NCBI GenBank assembly: GCA_045567335.1
Contig: JBJLCZ010000001.1
Location: 1-64,000 of the forward strand
Source of the DNA: Pelagilacustribacter sp045567335
GTDB lineage: Bacteria; Pseudomonadota; Alphaproteobacteria; Pelagibacterales; Pelagibacteraceae
Reading direction: 5' to 3'
DNA length: 64,000 bases
The notes below the pieces were generated by a model that was not told the DNA's origin, made no database searches, and worked only from the letters and a program-made list of their open reading frames with translations. Shown piece by piece: positions 44,803 through 53,431 of the stretch (position 1 is its first letter; every line of letters begins with the position of its first letter). A program made the position numbers and the translations under genes.

Positions 44803-46922
44803 AAATATCAATTTTACTTCCATATAAAGAAAATTACTCTCCAGAATACCCTGGGGCTGTCTCTTTATTTGTCAACGACACTACTAAAATTAGCAAATAT
44901 AAAAAAAATATTAAAATATATGGTAATACTAAATTTAAAAACGTTTTTTCAAATAATTATGTAAATATAGATTTAAATAAATATATTTTTCAAAGTTCTA
45001 GTAAAAAATATGTAGAGGAATTTATCAAATTAGAAAAATTAAATTCCTCTGATATTATAGAAATTCACAATAGACCAAATTATCTTAAATTTTTAATTAA
45101 TGCCTTAAACAAGAAAACATATTGTATTTATTTCCATAATGATCCGTTGACTATGACAGGTTCAAAATCCATTGAGGACAGAAAATTTTTACTAAAAAAT
45201 TGTTATAAAATTATATTTAATAGTAATTGGTCAAAAAAAAGGTTTTTAGAAGGTATGCAAAATAAATTTATTAATAGCGATAAACTAATTGTTGTTTTCC
45301 AATCCTCGATTAAAAATAAATTTAATAAAAATAAAAAAAAATGGATAACTTTTGTTGGAAAACTTAATAGATCTAAAGGTTATGATATCTTTGGATCAGC
45401 AATAATTAAAATTTTAAACAAATATAGAGATTGGCAAGCATTAGTTATTGGAGATGAGCAACGAGATAAAATAAATTTTAATCATAAAAATTTAAAAAAA
45501 TTAGGATTTATTAATCACAATAAAGTTTTAAATATTTATAAAAAAACTAGTATTGCAGTTGTTTGTTCTAGATGGGAGGAACCGTTTGGACGTACTAGCT
45601 TAGAAGCTTCATCTAATGGATGCGCTGTAATAATTAGTGACAGAGGAGGTTTGCCTGAAACAATTACAAATGGAATTATTCTTAAAAAATTAGATGTATC
45701 CTCTCTTCAAAAACAAATTGAAAATTTAATTGTTAATAAAAGTTTAAGATATAAGCTACAAAAATTATCAAATAATAATTTTTATTTAACTCATAAATTT
45801 GTTTCCAAAAAAATAGATGAATTTAGAGACGCTAAACTTACTAAAATTAATTTATTTAATTTTAAGAAAGATAAAAAACTAAGAATCTTACACGTTACTA
45901 ATTTTAATGAAAGACACGATGGTAGGTTATATTTTAATACTGGAAGGAGATTAAATAATGGTTTTGTAAGATTAGGGCATAGTGTTTTAGAATTTAGTGA
46001 CAGAGACATACAGAGATATTATAAAAATTATAAAGATATTTCTGGATCCAAATCTTTAAATGATAAGTTAAAAAAAACTTGTTACAATTATAAGCCTGAT
46101 TTAATAATTTTAGGCCACGCTGATTTAATATCAACGCAAACATTGGCAGAACTTAAAGATGACTATCCTAATACAAAAATTTCTCAATGGTTTTTGGATC
46201 CTTTAAATAAACATGGTCCTGATTTTGAAAGAAATAAAAAAAGAATACTTGATAAATCAAAATATGTTGAAGCTAATTTCTTAACCACTAGTCCAGACGC
46301 TTTAACTTTTTTACCAAAAAATGTTAGAAATTTTTATATACCAAATCCTGCTGACACTTCTTTTGAGACATTAAATAATTATAATAGAGATTGTAATATG
46401 GATGTTTTTTTTGCATTAAGTCATGGTGTTCATCGAGGTGTTTTGAAAAGCGGAAAATCTGACGATAGATCAATATTTATTAATAAATTAATAAAAATAA
46501 CAAAAAATGTAAAATTTGATATTTATGGGCTTAAAAAAGTTCAGCCAATTTGGGCTGATCATTATTTCAAAACTATATCAAATTCTAAAATGGGATTAAA
46601 TTTAAGTAGAGGTAAGCCAATAAAATATTATAGTAGTGATCGAATTACACAACTAGTAGGCAACGGTTTAGTCACACTTATTGATGAAAGAACACAATAT
46701 AATAATTTTTTTTCCGATGATGAGATGATTTTTTACAAGAATGTAAGTGATTTGTCCGAAAAAATTTTGAAAATTTCTAGAGATGATAAATTAAGAAAAA
46801 TTATTGGTAGAAATGGTAAAAATAAATACTTAAAATATTTTAACTCAACTCTTGTTTCTAACTTTATTATTAGCAAAACTTTAGATATTAAAGATAGAAA
46901 AAAATATTTATGGTACAAATAA
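44799..46922 (+). CDS. Two-module glycosyltransferase (GT4 + CgeB-like)
   Basis: A 707-residue fusion of two GT-B folds. Residues 1 to about 355 look like a GT4 transferase, with FVGKLNRSKGYDIFG and the nucleotide-sugar motif EEPFGRTSLEASSNGCAV. From about 363 on, a CgeB-like module begins (LRILHVTNFNERHDGRLYFNTG) and ends with GLNLSRGKPIKYYSSDRITQLV and VGNGLVTLIDE. No signal peptide, so cytoplasmic. With the next two genes it probably builds or decorates a surface glycan. The donor and acceptor sugars are unknown. Confidence 0.82.
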   Translation: MKISILLPYKENYSPEYPGAVSLFVNDTTKISKYKKNIKIYGNTKFKNVFSNNYVNIDLNKYIFQSSSKKYVEEFIKLEKLNSSDIIEIHNRPNYLKFLINALNKKTYCIYFHNDPLTMTGSKSIEDRKFLLKNCYKIIFNSNWSKKRFLEGMQNKFINSDKLIVVFQSSIKNKFNKNKKKWITFVGKLNRSKGYDIFGSAIIKILNKYRDWQALVIGDEQRDKINFNHKNLKKLGFINHNKVLNIYKKTSIAVVCSRWEEPFGRTSLEASSNGCAVIISDRGGLPETITNGIILKKLDVSSLQKQIENLIVNKSLRYKLQKLSNNNFYLTHKFVSKKIDEFRDAKLTKINLFNFKKDKKLRILHVTNFNERHDGRLYFNTGRRLNNGFVRLGHSVLEFSDRDIQRYYKNYKDISGSKSLNDKLKKTCYNYKPDLIILGHADLISTQTLAELKDDYPNTKISQWFLDPLNKHGPDFERNKKRILDKSKYVEANFLTTSPDALTFLPKNVRNFYIPNPADTSFETLNNYNRDCNMDVFFALSHGVHRGVLKSGKSDDRSIFINKLIKITKNVKFDIYGLKKVQPIWADHYFKTISNSKMGLNLSRGKPIKYYSSDRITQLVGNGLVTLIDERTQYNNFFSDDEMIFYKNVSDLSEKILKISRDDKLRKIIGRNGKNKYLKYFNSTLVSNFIISKTLDIKDRKKYLWYK

Positions 46923-46925
46923 TTC

Positions 46926-47780
46926 ATGTTTTCAATTATAATACCAACTTTTAATAATATTAATTACCTTAAACTTTGTTTAAAAAGTATAGAAAATAAT
47001 TCAAATCATCGTCATGAAATAATAGTTCATATCAATGAAGGAACTGACGGTACCTTAAAATATATAAAAGAAAGTAAAATTAAATACACTTACAAAAAAA
47101 TTAATAGCGGTGTATGTGTTGCTTTTAATGAGGCAGTGAAAAAAGCAACTAAAAAATTTATAGTGTTGGCACATGACGATATGTATTTTTGCCCAAAATG
47201 GGATGATTATTTTGAAAAAGAATTAAAATTGATTGACGATAACAAAGATTTTTTTTTATCTGGAACTATGGTTCAACCATTCAAATCTTATATCAATTTA
47301 GATTGTGGTAAAACTTACTTAGATTTTAATGAAGAAAAATTACTATCTGAATTACCCCAAATACAATATGATGATTTTCAAGGTACACACTGGCAACCTT
47401 CATTAATGCCAATTAAAACCTGGAATAAAGTGGGAGGTTTTAGTGAGGAATTTAGCCCAGGTTTAGGATCAGACCCCGATTTTAATATGAAATTATGGAA
47501 TATAGGGGTTAGATTGTTTAAAGGTCTTGGCAATTGTCGTGTTTATCATTTTTCATCTGTATCTTTAAGAAAAAAAGCATGGAATAAAGGAGCAAAAACA
47601 TTTTTACTTAAATGGGGTATAAGTATTAAATTTTTTAAAAAATATTATTTAAGATCAAATAAAAAATATGACGGTTTATTAACTGAACCAAGAAAATCTT
47701 TTTTTTACTATCTTGATTTTTTGAAATGTAAAATTTCATTTTTTTACCAGTTAATGATAAATAAATTTAAAATTTTATGA
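46926..47780 (+). CDS. Glycosyltransferase family 2
   Basis: GT-A type transferase. The N-terminal FSIIIPTFNNINYLKLCLKS and the metal-binding LAHDDMYFCPKWDD are clear, followed by a WQPSLMPIKTW and GGFSEEFSPGLGSDPDFN acceptor-side region. 284 residues, cytoplasmic. It lies 3 bases after the fusion transferase and overlaps the FkbM gene by four bases, so the three genes form one cassette. Substrates unknown. Confidence 0.88.
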   Translation: MFSIIIPTFNNINYLKLCLKSIENNSNHRHEIIVHINEGTDGTLKYIKESKIKYTYKKINSGVCVAFNEAVKKATKKFIVLAHDDMYFCPKWDDYFEKELKLIDDNKDFFLSGTMVQPFKSYINLDCGKTYLDFNEEKLLSELPQIQYDDFQGTHWQPSLMPIKTWNKVGGFSEEFSPGLGSDPDFNMKLWNIGVRLFKGLGNCRVYHFSSVSLRKKAWNKGAKTFLLKWGISIKFFKKYYLRSNKKYDGLLTEPRKSFFYYLDFLKCKISFFYQLMINKFKIL

Positions 47781-48445
47781 TAAAATTTATTAATATTTTA
47801 AGACAAGCTTTTTTTAAAAGTATAGATAAAAATTTTTATTCTCAATTCGGCGAAGATAAAATTCTAAACGAATTAATATCAAAAGATTTTATCAATGGTT
47901 TTTATGTAGATGTTGGTTGTTTTCATCCTAAAAAACATTCAAATACTTATATGTTATTTAAAAGAGGATGGTACGGTGTTAATATTGATATGGAAAAAGA
48001 TAAAATTGAAACTTTTAACCTTTCTAGGCCCAAAGATTACAATTTTCTTGGTGCTATATCGAATTCAATTGAAAATGTTAAAATATACAGAAATCAAAAG
48101 TTTGGTGTTAATTCTTCAATTATACCTAACTTTATAAATAAAGAAATTATTATTGATGAAAATAATATTCAGACAACAACTTTAGATATTGTTCTAAATA
48201 ATTCACCTTTTAAAAATAAAAAGATTGATCTTTTAAATATTGATACCGAAGGAAACGATTTAAAAGTACTTAAATCTCTTAGCTTTAAAATTTATGACCC
48301 TGAATTAATTATTATAGAAACACATGTAAAAAAAATTGAGAATATTCTTCAATCTGAAATATATCTTTATTTAACTAATAGGGAGTATGAATTAAAATCA
48401 TGGAATATATATTCTTTAATTTTTAAAAAAATTTCTAAATCTTAA
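47777..48445 (+). CDS. FkbM family methyltransferase
   Basis: SAM-dependent methyltransferase often found in polysaccharide clusters. Family segments are FSQFGEDKI-like SQFGEDKILNELI, FYVDVGCFHPKKHSNTY and LLNIDTEGNDLKVLKSL. At 222 residues it has a single domain. By position it would O-methylate a sugar made by the neighbouring transferases, which is an inference. Its 3' end overlaps the convergent recombinase gene by 11 bp. Confidence 0.88.
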   Translation: MIKFINILRQAFFKSIDKNFYSQFGEDKILNELISKDFINGFYVDVGCFHPKKHSNTYMLFKRGWYGVNIDMEKDKIETFNLSRPKDYNFLGAISNSIENVKIYRNQKFGVNSSIIPNFINKEIIIDENNIQTTTLDIVLNNSPFKNKKIDLLNIDTEGNDLKVLKSLSFKIYDPELIIIETHVKKIENILQSEIYLYLTNREYELKSWNIYSLIFKKISKS

Positions 48446-49388
48446 TTTTATTTAATGCATTGTTTTTAAAGATATTTGCTTCTCTTATGTACCTTCTAAC
48501 CATCTGTGTTGTTTTATGACCTGTCATTGCCATAATACTACGCTCATCAGCTCCAGACTCTGCGGCAACAGTTGCGAAACCTGATCTTAAGCTATGACCT
48601 GCGAAATTTTTATTTTCAATACCTGCTAAACTTAAATATTTTTTCATTAGCAAAACTACAGATTGGTCAGTTAATCTTTTTTTTGTTAGAAATGAACCTT
48701 TAGAAAATCTTCTAAAAATAGGTCCAGATTTAATTTTAGAAATTTCTAACCATCTTTTAAGATTAACTACTGGACAATAGTTTTCATTAGAAAAGTAGGG
48801 CAGTCCTTTGATCATCCCTTCACCGAATTGATCAGTTTTTGATCTCCTTAAGGTAATTTTAAGCCCTTCAGATACAAAATCTAAATCCTCATGATCAATT
48901 GAAATGAGCTCAGTTCGTCTAAAACCGCCTCCAAAGCCTATTAGGATAATTGTTTTATCTCTAAACTTCTTAATATCCTCAAATTTTTGTTCATTTATTA
49001 CATTAATTATTAATTTTAAATGGTTGATTAATATGGGTTTTTTACCTTTTTGAATACTTCCTTTTACCCTTTTTATTCCCATTAAATTTTCAATGATTAT
49101 TGGATGCTTTGTATCTAGATAATGCCCTTTTAGCTTATGAACAACGCCTATTGAAACTAACCTACGCCTCAAAGTGCTAATTTTAGATGTTTTAGATAAG
49201 TGGGTTAGATATAAAGATACAATTTTAGGATCAGTTGGTAATGAAATTAATCCATGCTTTGCACAAAAACTTCCAAAGTCCTTAAAATCTGACCTATAAG
49301 CTCTAAGAGTATTGTTAGCCTTAGAGGTTTTGAGGTTGTTTAGTGTTTCCTCATGTAGAGCTTTTATGTCGGTTGTCAATTCTTTCAT
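48435..49388 (-). CDS. Tyrosine recombinase / integrase (XerC/D-like fold)
   Basis: Site-specific recombinase of 317 residues. A SAM-like core-binding domain (about 1-100) is followed by a catalytic domain. The catalytic set is complete: Arg in GGGFRRTELISI, Lys in LRRSKTDQ, His-x-x-Arg in GHSLRSGFATVA, His in MTGHKTTQ and Tyr in VRRYIREAN. It is divergent from the small membrane protein gene across an 80-bp spacer that holds an 11-7-11 dyad. It closes the glycosyltransferase cassette. No phage genes are nearby, so it may be a resident island recombinase rather than a prophage integrase. Confidence 0.92.
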   Translation of the reverse strand: MKELTTDIKALHEETLNNLKTSKANNTLRAYRSDFKDFGSFCAKHGLISLPTDPKIVSLYLTHLSKTSKISTLRRRLVSIGVVHKLKGHYLDTKHPIIIENLMGIKRVKGSIQKGKKPILINHLKLIINVINEQKFEDIKKFRDKTIILIGFGGGFRRTELISIDHEDLDFVSEGLKITLRRSKTDQFGEGMIKGLPYFSNENYCPVVNLKRWLEISKIKSGPIFRRFSKGSFLTKKRLTDQSVVLLMKKYLSLAGIENKNFAGHSLRSGFATVAAESGADERSIMAMTGHKTTQMVRRYIREANIFKNNALNKIKI

Positions 49389-49394
49389 ATAATT

Positions 49395-49423
49395 ACTATT
49401 GATAACAATTAATTATCATTAGT
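49395..49423. other. Candidate recombinase site or operator (11-7-11 dyad)
   Basis: The arms ACTATTGATAA and TTATCATTAGT are inverted repeats matching at 10 of 11 positions, separated by CAATTAA. This geometry resembles dif/core sites of tyrosine recombinases (11-bp arms, 6-8 bp spacer), and the inner TTAT half-site matches the XerD arm pattern. It lies 6 bases upstream of the recombinase start codon. Autoregulatory operator is an alternative. Confidence 0.45.
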
Positions 49424-49468
49424 AATATATTAAGTGAAATGGTATGTCAATAGCTGTAATCTAAAAAA

Positions 49469-49633
49469 ATGCTTAAAATAATTTTTCCAATTATTATATT
49501 TATTTTAATAATTTATGGAATTATGCATTATTGGGAAAAAGCTAACACAATAGGAAAAAAGAAAATTGCTTCTTCTATAGGCATTTTCTTAATAGTAACA
49601 CTCTCTCTAACTTTTTATCTATTAATTGATTAA
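49469..49633 (+). CDS. Small two-helix membrane protein (54 residues)
   Basis: A short frame starting at ATG 49469 and ending with TAA at 49631-49633. It encodes two hydrophobic helices (about residues 4-18 and 36-53) joined by a short polar loop (HYWEKANTIGKKK). Not recognised as a known family. The downstream alkyltransferase frame starts at TTG 49626 inside its end, so the two are probably co-translated. Reality is supported by the coding-like, tight coupling, but it is short. Confidence 0.55.
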   Translation: MLKIIFPIIIFILIIYGIMHYWEKANTIGKKKIASSIGIFLIVTLSLTFYLLID

Positions 49634-49910
49634 TAAAAAATTAAAAGGAACTAAATTTCAGTTGAAAGTGTGGCGGTATATTAAAAAAATACCCTATGGC
49701 TCCGTTAAAACTTACTCTGAAGTGGCTAAAAAAATAGGAAAACCCCATTCTTATCGCGCGGTGGCTAATGCGATAGGTAAAAATCCTTTTCCACCTCTAA
49801 TTCCTTGCCATAGAGTAATAAAATCTGACGGATCTCTTGGTGGATATTCTGGAAAAGGAGGTGTCAGAACTAAGAAGCTTCTACTAAAAAAAGAAGGTAT
49901 AAACCTATAA
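49626..49910 (+). CDS. Methylated-DNA-cysteine methyltransferase domain protein (Ogt-like, C-terminal domain only)
   Basis: A 94-residue protein equal to the DNA-binding/active domain of O6-alkylguanine-DNA alkyltransferases. It has the family's GTKFQLKVWRYIKKIPYG, YSEVAKKIG, RAVANAIGKNPFPPLIPCHRVI and GYSGKGG. The acceptor cysteine is kept (PCHRV), unlike the Atl proteins of similar size, which have Trp there. The usual N-terminal ribonuclease-H-like domain is absent. Start codon TTG at 49626, seven codons before the conserved segment. Suicidal repair of alkylated guanine is likely. Confidence 0.85.
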   Translation: MINKKLKGTKFQLKVWRYIKKIPYGSVKTYSEVAKKIGKPHSYRAVANAIGKNPFPPLIPCHRVIKSDGSLGGYSGKGGVRTKKLLLKKEGINL

Positions 49911-50273
49911 AATCATTATTTAACGTGCATTCTAGCCTATTAAGACCTCAATTACACTTATTTATATATTTCTCGGGTAAGTTGTGCCATTAAATAGTAA
50001 ACTTAAAAAAAAAAGCTATCTATGGCAGTTTAAACGGCATATTCCAATACTGCAGGGCTCTGTAAGTATTAATATAATCTATTACTTTTTATGTTGAAAT
50101 TATTGATATTATTGACGAATAAGCATAAAAAAAACCTCTAATTCATTGCATTTTTAAAGTATTTTATCTAATTAAACAATCTTCTAGCTTTAAAAAATAA
50201 TGTTAATTTTATCTTATAAAAACAATAGTTTAAACAAATAAGTTAAAGTAAAATATTAAGTTAATAGTAAATA
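49911..50273. other. 363-bp region without a recognisable gene
   Basis: Very AT-rich, with no frame of note and no tRNA-like or known riboswitch pattern found by eye. It includes two copies of the palindrome GTTTAAAC, a run of ten A, and a weak 5-bp stem (GCAGT / ACTGC). In this otherwise tightly packed window its length is unusual; it may hold an unrecognised small RNA or gene remains. Confidence 0.5.
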
Positions 50274-51224
50274 CTACTTACCTAATTTGTATATATCTTT
50301 TGAATAAAAACACTTTGATATCCAAGATTTTGGAATAACCTTTTCACCTTTTAAAGCAGAAAAATAAGAGCCAATAAAATTGGATCTGGAACAATTGCAC
50401 CCACCTGCCCTTATATTTTTAAGAATTGCAGATTTATAAGAATTAGAATTCAAAATAGCATGAATTGAACTATCAAAAGTTCCAGGATATCTACAAGATA
50501 GACCCAATTTTTTAACTGCATCAGAGTGAGGAAGGTGTTTTAATCTTTTAACTCTATAAATACCTTTTATAACCTCTTTAAAATAAGAATTATTTTTGTA
50601 TTTTTTGACAAATGTATTAATAGGATTTTTTTTACCATGTAGAGCAAAATTTATGAGCTGTAATTTAGCTAATGCATACTTTACACTAATTTTAGAAGCG
50701 CAAACTAAAGAAATTATTTTTTTAATATCTTTAAAAGATTTAAAATAAAGAAAGTAAGGTAAAGCAGCACAAAAACCGTCTGACTCATGAACTTTAATTC
50801 CACCTGTAATCTTCTTATTTTTTTTAATATTATAAATAGTGTCTATTATATTTTGATGTATCCAAGGTCCTTTAATAATTCCTCTCCAATCCTTAATTTT
50901 TCTATATTTTGCTCTCGCCTTGTAGTTTTTCCAATATTTACTACCTACCCCAAAATGTTTAATTAAGTTTTTTTTAAATCGTTTTTCTATATTTAATTGA
51001 CTTAGCGATATAGTCTTTAACATTACTTGACCAACGTCATTGTATCCTGAAACATTGCCTGTTTTTATTTCATAAAAAGGGCTCTTATTTTTTTTAAGAA
51101 ATGCAAAATCTTTTCTTTTTTTTATAAATTTTTTTAACTTTTTTTGATCATAAATCCAGTGTAAAGGTCTTGCAGCAGCATCTGCAATGGTTGCACCTAA
51201 AAATACATGTAAGTTATTTTTCAT
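50274..51224 (-). CDS. ADP-ribosylglycohydrolase-like protein with altered metal motifs
   Basis: A 316-residue protein with the architecture of ADP-ribosylglycohydrolases (PF03747 / crystallin J1 type). The opening FLGATIADAAARPLHWIYD matches the family GA-x-x-GDAxG start in outline. The canonical TDDT is replaced by GYNDVGQVML, and the late GGDTD-type box reads RAGGCNCSRSNFIGSYFSA. Both changes remove metal-binding Asp residues, so activity toward ADP-ribose is doubtful. No signal peptide. It is the last gene of a minus-strand trio with an AEC transporter and SbmA. Confidence 0.7.
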   Translation of the reverse strand: MKNNLHVFLGATIADAAARPLHWIYDQKKLKKFIKKRKDFAFLKKNKSPFYEIKTGNVSGYNDVGQVMLKTISLSQLNIEKRFKKNLIKHFGVGSKYWKNYKARAKYRKIKDWRGIIKGPWIHQNIIDTIYNIKKNKKITGGIKVHESDGFCAALPYFLYFKSFKDIKKIISLVCASKISVKYALAKLQLINFALHGKKNPINTFVKKYKNNSYFKEVIKGIYRVKRLKHLPHSDAVKKLGLSCRYPGTFDSSIHAILNSNSYKSAILKNIRAGGCNCSRSNFIGSYFSALKGEKVIPKSWISKCFYSKDIYKLGK

Positions 51225-51236
51225 TATCTTATTAAA

Positions 51237-52136
51237 CTATATAAAATATTTTAATGCAATAAATACAATAATTGGAACAGTTATAAAAGACATCAATGTT
51301 GAAGTGACGATTACGCTTGATACGCTATCCACAACTTTTTTAGAAGAATACATCGAGCCAACCAAATAAGTAAGAACTGCACTAGGCATAGATGTTTGTA
51401 TTAACAAAACACCTGCGGCAAAACCAGATAGATTTAGTATATAAATTAATGTAAAACCAATAATAGGACCTATCACAACTCTAACAAAACCTAATATTAT
51501 TGCATCATTCCAAGATCTGACTTTCAATCTAGTTAAAGCTACTCCTAAAGACATTAATACGAGAAAAATTGTAGCATATGTTAATAAAAACGTTGTATTT
51601 TCTAAGAATAAAGGAACCTCCCAATTAAAGTATAAAAATAAAATTGATATTAAAATTGCATATGTTGGGACATTTTTTAGAACTATGTTAAAAGAAAATT
51701 CTTTTTTTGCCAAAAAGACTCCGATAGTAAAATGGAATAGAATAATTACAGAAGCTATAGCAGAAGCCACTCCTAATCCTGACGTACCATACGCAAACAA
51801 ACATATAGGTATTCCCATGTTACCAGTGTTAGGTAATATTAATGGAGGTAATTCACTTATCATATCTCTTTTTAGAAAAAAAAGTGCAATTAGACCAATC
51901 AAAGAGAATCCTAAAATTACAATTATTGCATATATAAAATAATTAAAAAAAATATTTAAAGTAATTCCGGTTGTAGTAATTGTATAAAAAATCATAGCTG
52001 GCGTTCCTATATTTCCAGCAAAATCAGTGATGAATTTAGTATTAATTTTCGGGTCTTTTTTGCCCAAATAATAACCTACTCCAATTACAAAAAAAACAGG
52101 AAATAAAACTTCAAATAACTTTAAATATAAATCCAT
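51237..52136 (-). CDS. AEC family transporter (auxin efflux carrier family)
   Basis: A 299-residue integral membrane protein with about ten segments in two halves. Family features are the early FFVIGVGYYLGKK, LILPNTGNMGIPIC and the late QTSMPSAVLTYLVGSMY. Bacterial members export organic acids or amino-acid derivatives; the substrate cannot be assigned. Its start shares one base with the SbmA stop region, so it is translated from the same message. Confidence 0.9.
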   Translation of the reverse strand: MDLYLKLFEVLFPVFFVIGVGYYLGKKDPKINTKFITDFAGNIGTPAMIFYTITTTGITLNIFFNYFIYAIIVILGFSLIGLIALFFLKRDMISELPPLILPNTGNMGIPICLFAYGTSGLGVASAIASVIILFHFTIGVFLAKKEFSFNIVLKNVPTYAILISILFLYFNWEVPLFLENTTFLLTYATIFLVLMSLGVALTRLKVRSWNDAIILGFVRVVIGPIIGFTLIYILNLSGFAAGVLLIQTSMPSAVLTYLVGSMYSSKKVVDSVSSVIVTSTLMSFITVPIIVFIALKYFI

Positions 52137-53131
52137 TAAGCTTTACGTTTACTTATCCCAATTTCTTTATTAAAATTTATTGCCATTTCAAACTCTGTTA
52201 ATCTCTTATAGATAGATCTTAATTCAGTTATTCTTGTCCAATTTTGTAAAAATAATGAAAAACTCCCTTGCACCTCTCTAAAAGCAGAAGAAGTTTGGAT
52301 CAATACACCTAAAGTCATAGCTCCTGTAAATAAGCCTGGTCCCATTAACAAATATGGAACAATTATCATTGTTTGATTGTACATTATTATCCATAGATCA
52401 AAATAACCATAATGCAAAAATAGTTTATGATAATTAAATTTAATACCTGTAAATAATTGCAATATTGTTGGCGCTTGAACATAATTTGTTCTATCATCTT
52501 CGCCATAAACTAATTCTTTTCTAAAAGCTGCTTCAACTTTTTGATTGTTATATTCCAAACCAGGCAATTTTATACCGACTATCCAGCTAACAATTAAACC
52601 CCCAAGGCTTGCAGTTAAAGACACCCAAACTAATGATCCTGTTATGTCCTTAAAAAATGGAATGACTACATTTGCCGAGAGACCCCATAAAATTGGGATA
52701 AAAGCTATCAACAACATAATAGCTCTAACTACTTGTAATCCTAAACTTTCAACAATTTTTGCAAAGTTCATTGCATCTTCTTGAATTCTTTGTGATGCAC
52801 CCTCTACTTTTGCGTCTACTGCTCTCCAATATGGCATATAAGAAAAAGTCATTGCTTCTCTCCATCTAAAAGCCCACAAACGAGTAAAATAATTAGTTAC
52901 AGTATAAATTACTACATATGGAATTGCTAATTTCATAAATAAATAAATACCATCATAAAATTCTGATAATTCACTTTCAGTAGCTTTTTGAAGCAAGTCA
53001 TAAAACCCTTTATACCATTCATTAATTTTTACATCTATATATGTTTGAGCTAACAATGAGAGTATAATAAAAATAAATCCACCCCACGACCATAACAACC
53101 ATTTTTTTTCAGTAAAATAACTACGCCACAT
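52136..53131 (-). CDS. sbmA: SbmA/BacA-like peptide transporter
   Basis: Inner-membrane transporter of the SbmA/BacA family, which imports proline-rich peptides and other peptide antibiotics and acts by proton motive force without an ATPase domain. The 331-residue product has the family segments WRWREAMTFSYM-like AFRWREAMTFSYMPYW, VEGASQRIQEDAMNFA and LQNWTRITELRSIYKRL, with about six to seven membrane helices. In symbionts BacA matters for peptide tolerance and lipid A; the role in a free-living oligotroph is unknown. Confidence 0.9.
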   Translation of the reverse strand: MWRSYFTEKKWLLWSWGGFIFIILSLLAQTYIDVKINEWYKGFYDLLQKATESELSEFYDGIYLFMKLAIPYVVIYTVTNYFTRLWAFRWREAMTFSYMPYWRAVDAKVEGASQRIQEDAMNFAKIVESLGLQVVRAIMLLIAFIPILWGLSANVVIPFFKDITGSLVWVSLTASLGGLIVSWIVGIKLPGLEYNNQKVEAAFRKELVYGEDDRTNYVQAPTILQLFTGIKFNYHKLFLHYGYFDLWIIMYNQTMIIVPYLLMGPGLFTGAMTLGVLIQTSSAFREVQGSFSLFLQNWTRITELRSIYKRLTEFEMAINFNKEIGISKRKA

Positions 53132-53133
53132 AA

Positions 53134-53418
53134 TTAATCTTTAGTAAAGTTATCAGCATAAGATTTAATGACAAAAGATTTTATCTTAGGTTCAATTAAT
53201 CTAAAGTTAATATTATTTTTTTTTGCATAATCCAGTGCTTTATCTTTAGAAGAAAATTTTAATTTTACCTCACCTAAAGTATCATCACTAGACTCCCAAC
53301 CCATCAAAGGACTGGTAAAAGTATCATTTGTTTCAAATTCTAATACCCAGTATCTTTTTTTTCCAATACCAGACTGCATTGCAGTTTTTGAGGGAATATA
53401 TATTTTAGCTTTTTTCAT
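53134..53418 (-). CDS. ETC complex I accessory subunit (NDUFS4-like)
   Basis: A 94-residue protein of the ETC_C1/NDUFS4 family, a supernumerary subunit of NADH dehydrogenase in alphaproteobacteria and mitochondria. Typical segments are MKKAKIYIPSKTAMQSG, YWVLEFE and PLMGWESSDDTLGEVKLKFSSKDKALDYAKK. The start is the Met at 53418; a longer frame begins inside tRNA-Pro and is rejected. It follows tRNA-Pro on the same strand and ends 2 bases before sbmA. Confidence 0.9.
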   Translation of the reverse strand: MKKAKIYIPSKTAMQSGIGKKRYWVLEFETNDTFTSPLMGWESSDDTLGEVKLKFSSKDKALDYAKKNNINFRLIEPKIKSFVIKSYADNFTKD

Positions 53419-53431
53419 AATTAAATAATAA

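Noticed and set aside
42040..50273. Island integrated at tRNA-Glu by the downstream recombinase
   Set aside because: No duplicated 3' end of tRNA-Glu was found near the recombinase or in the following spacer, so integration at this tRNA is not supported by sequence.
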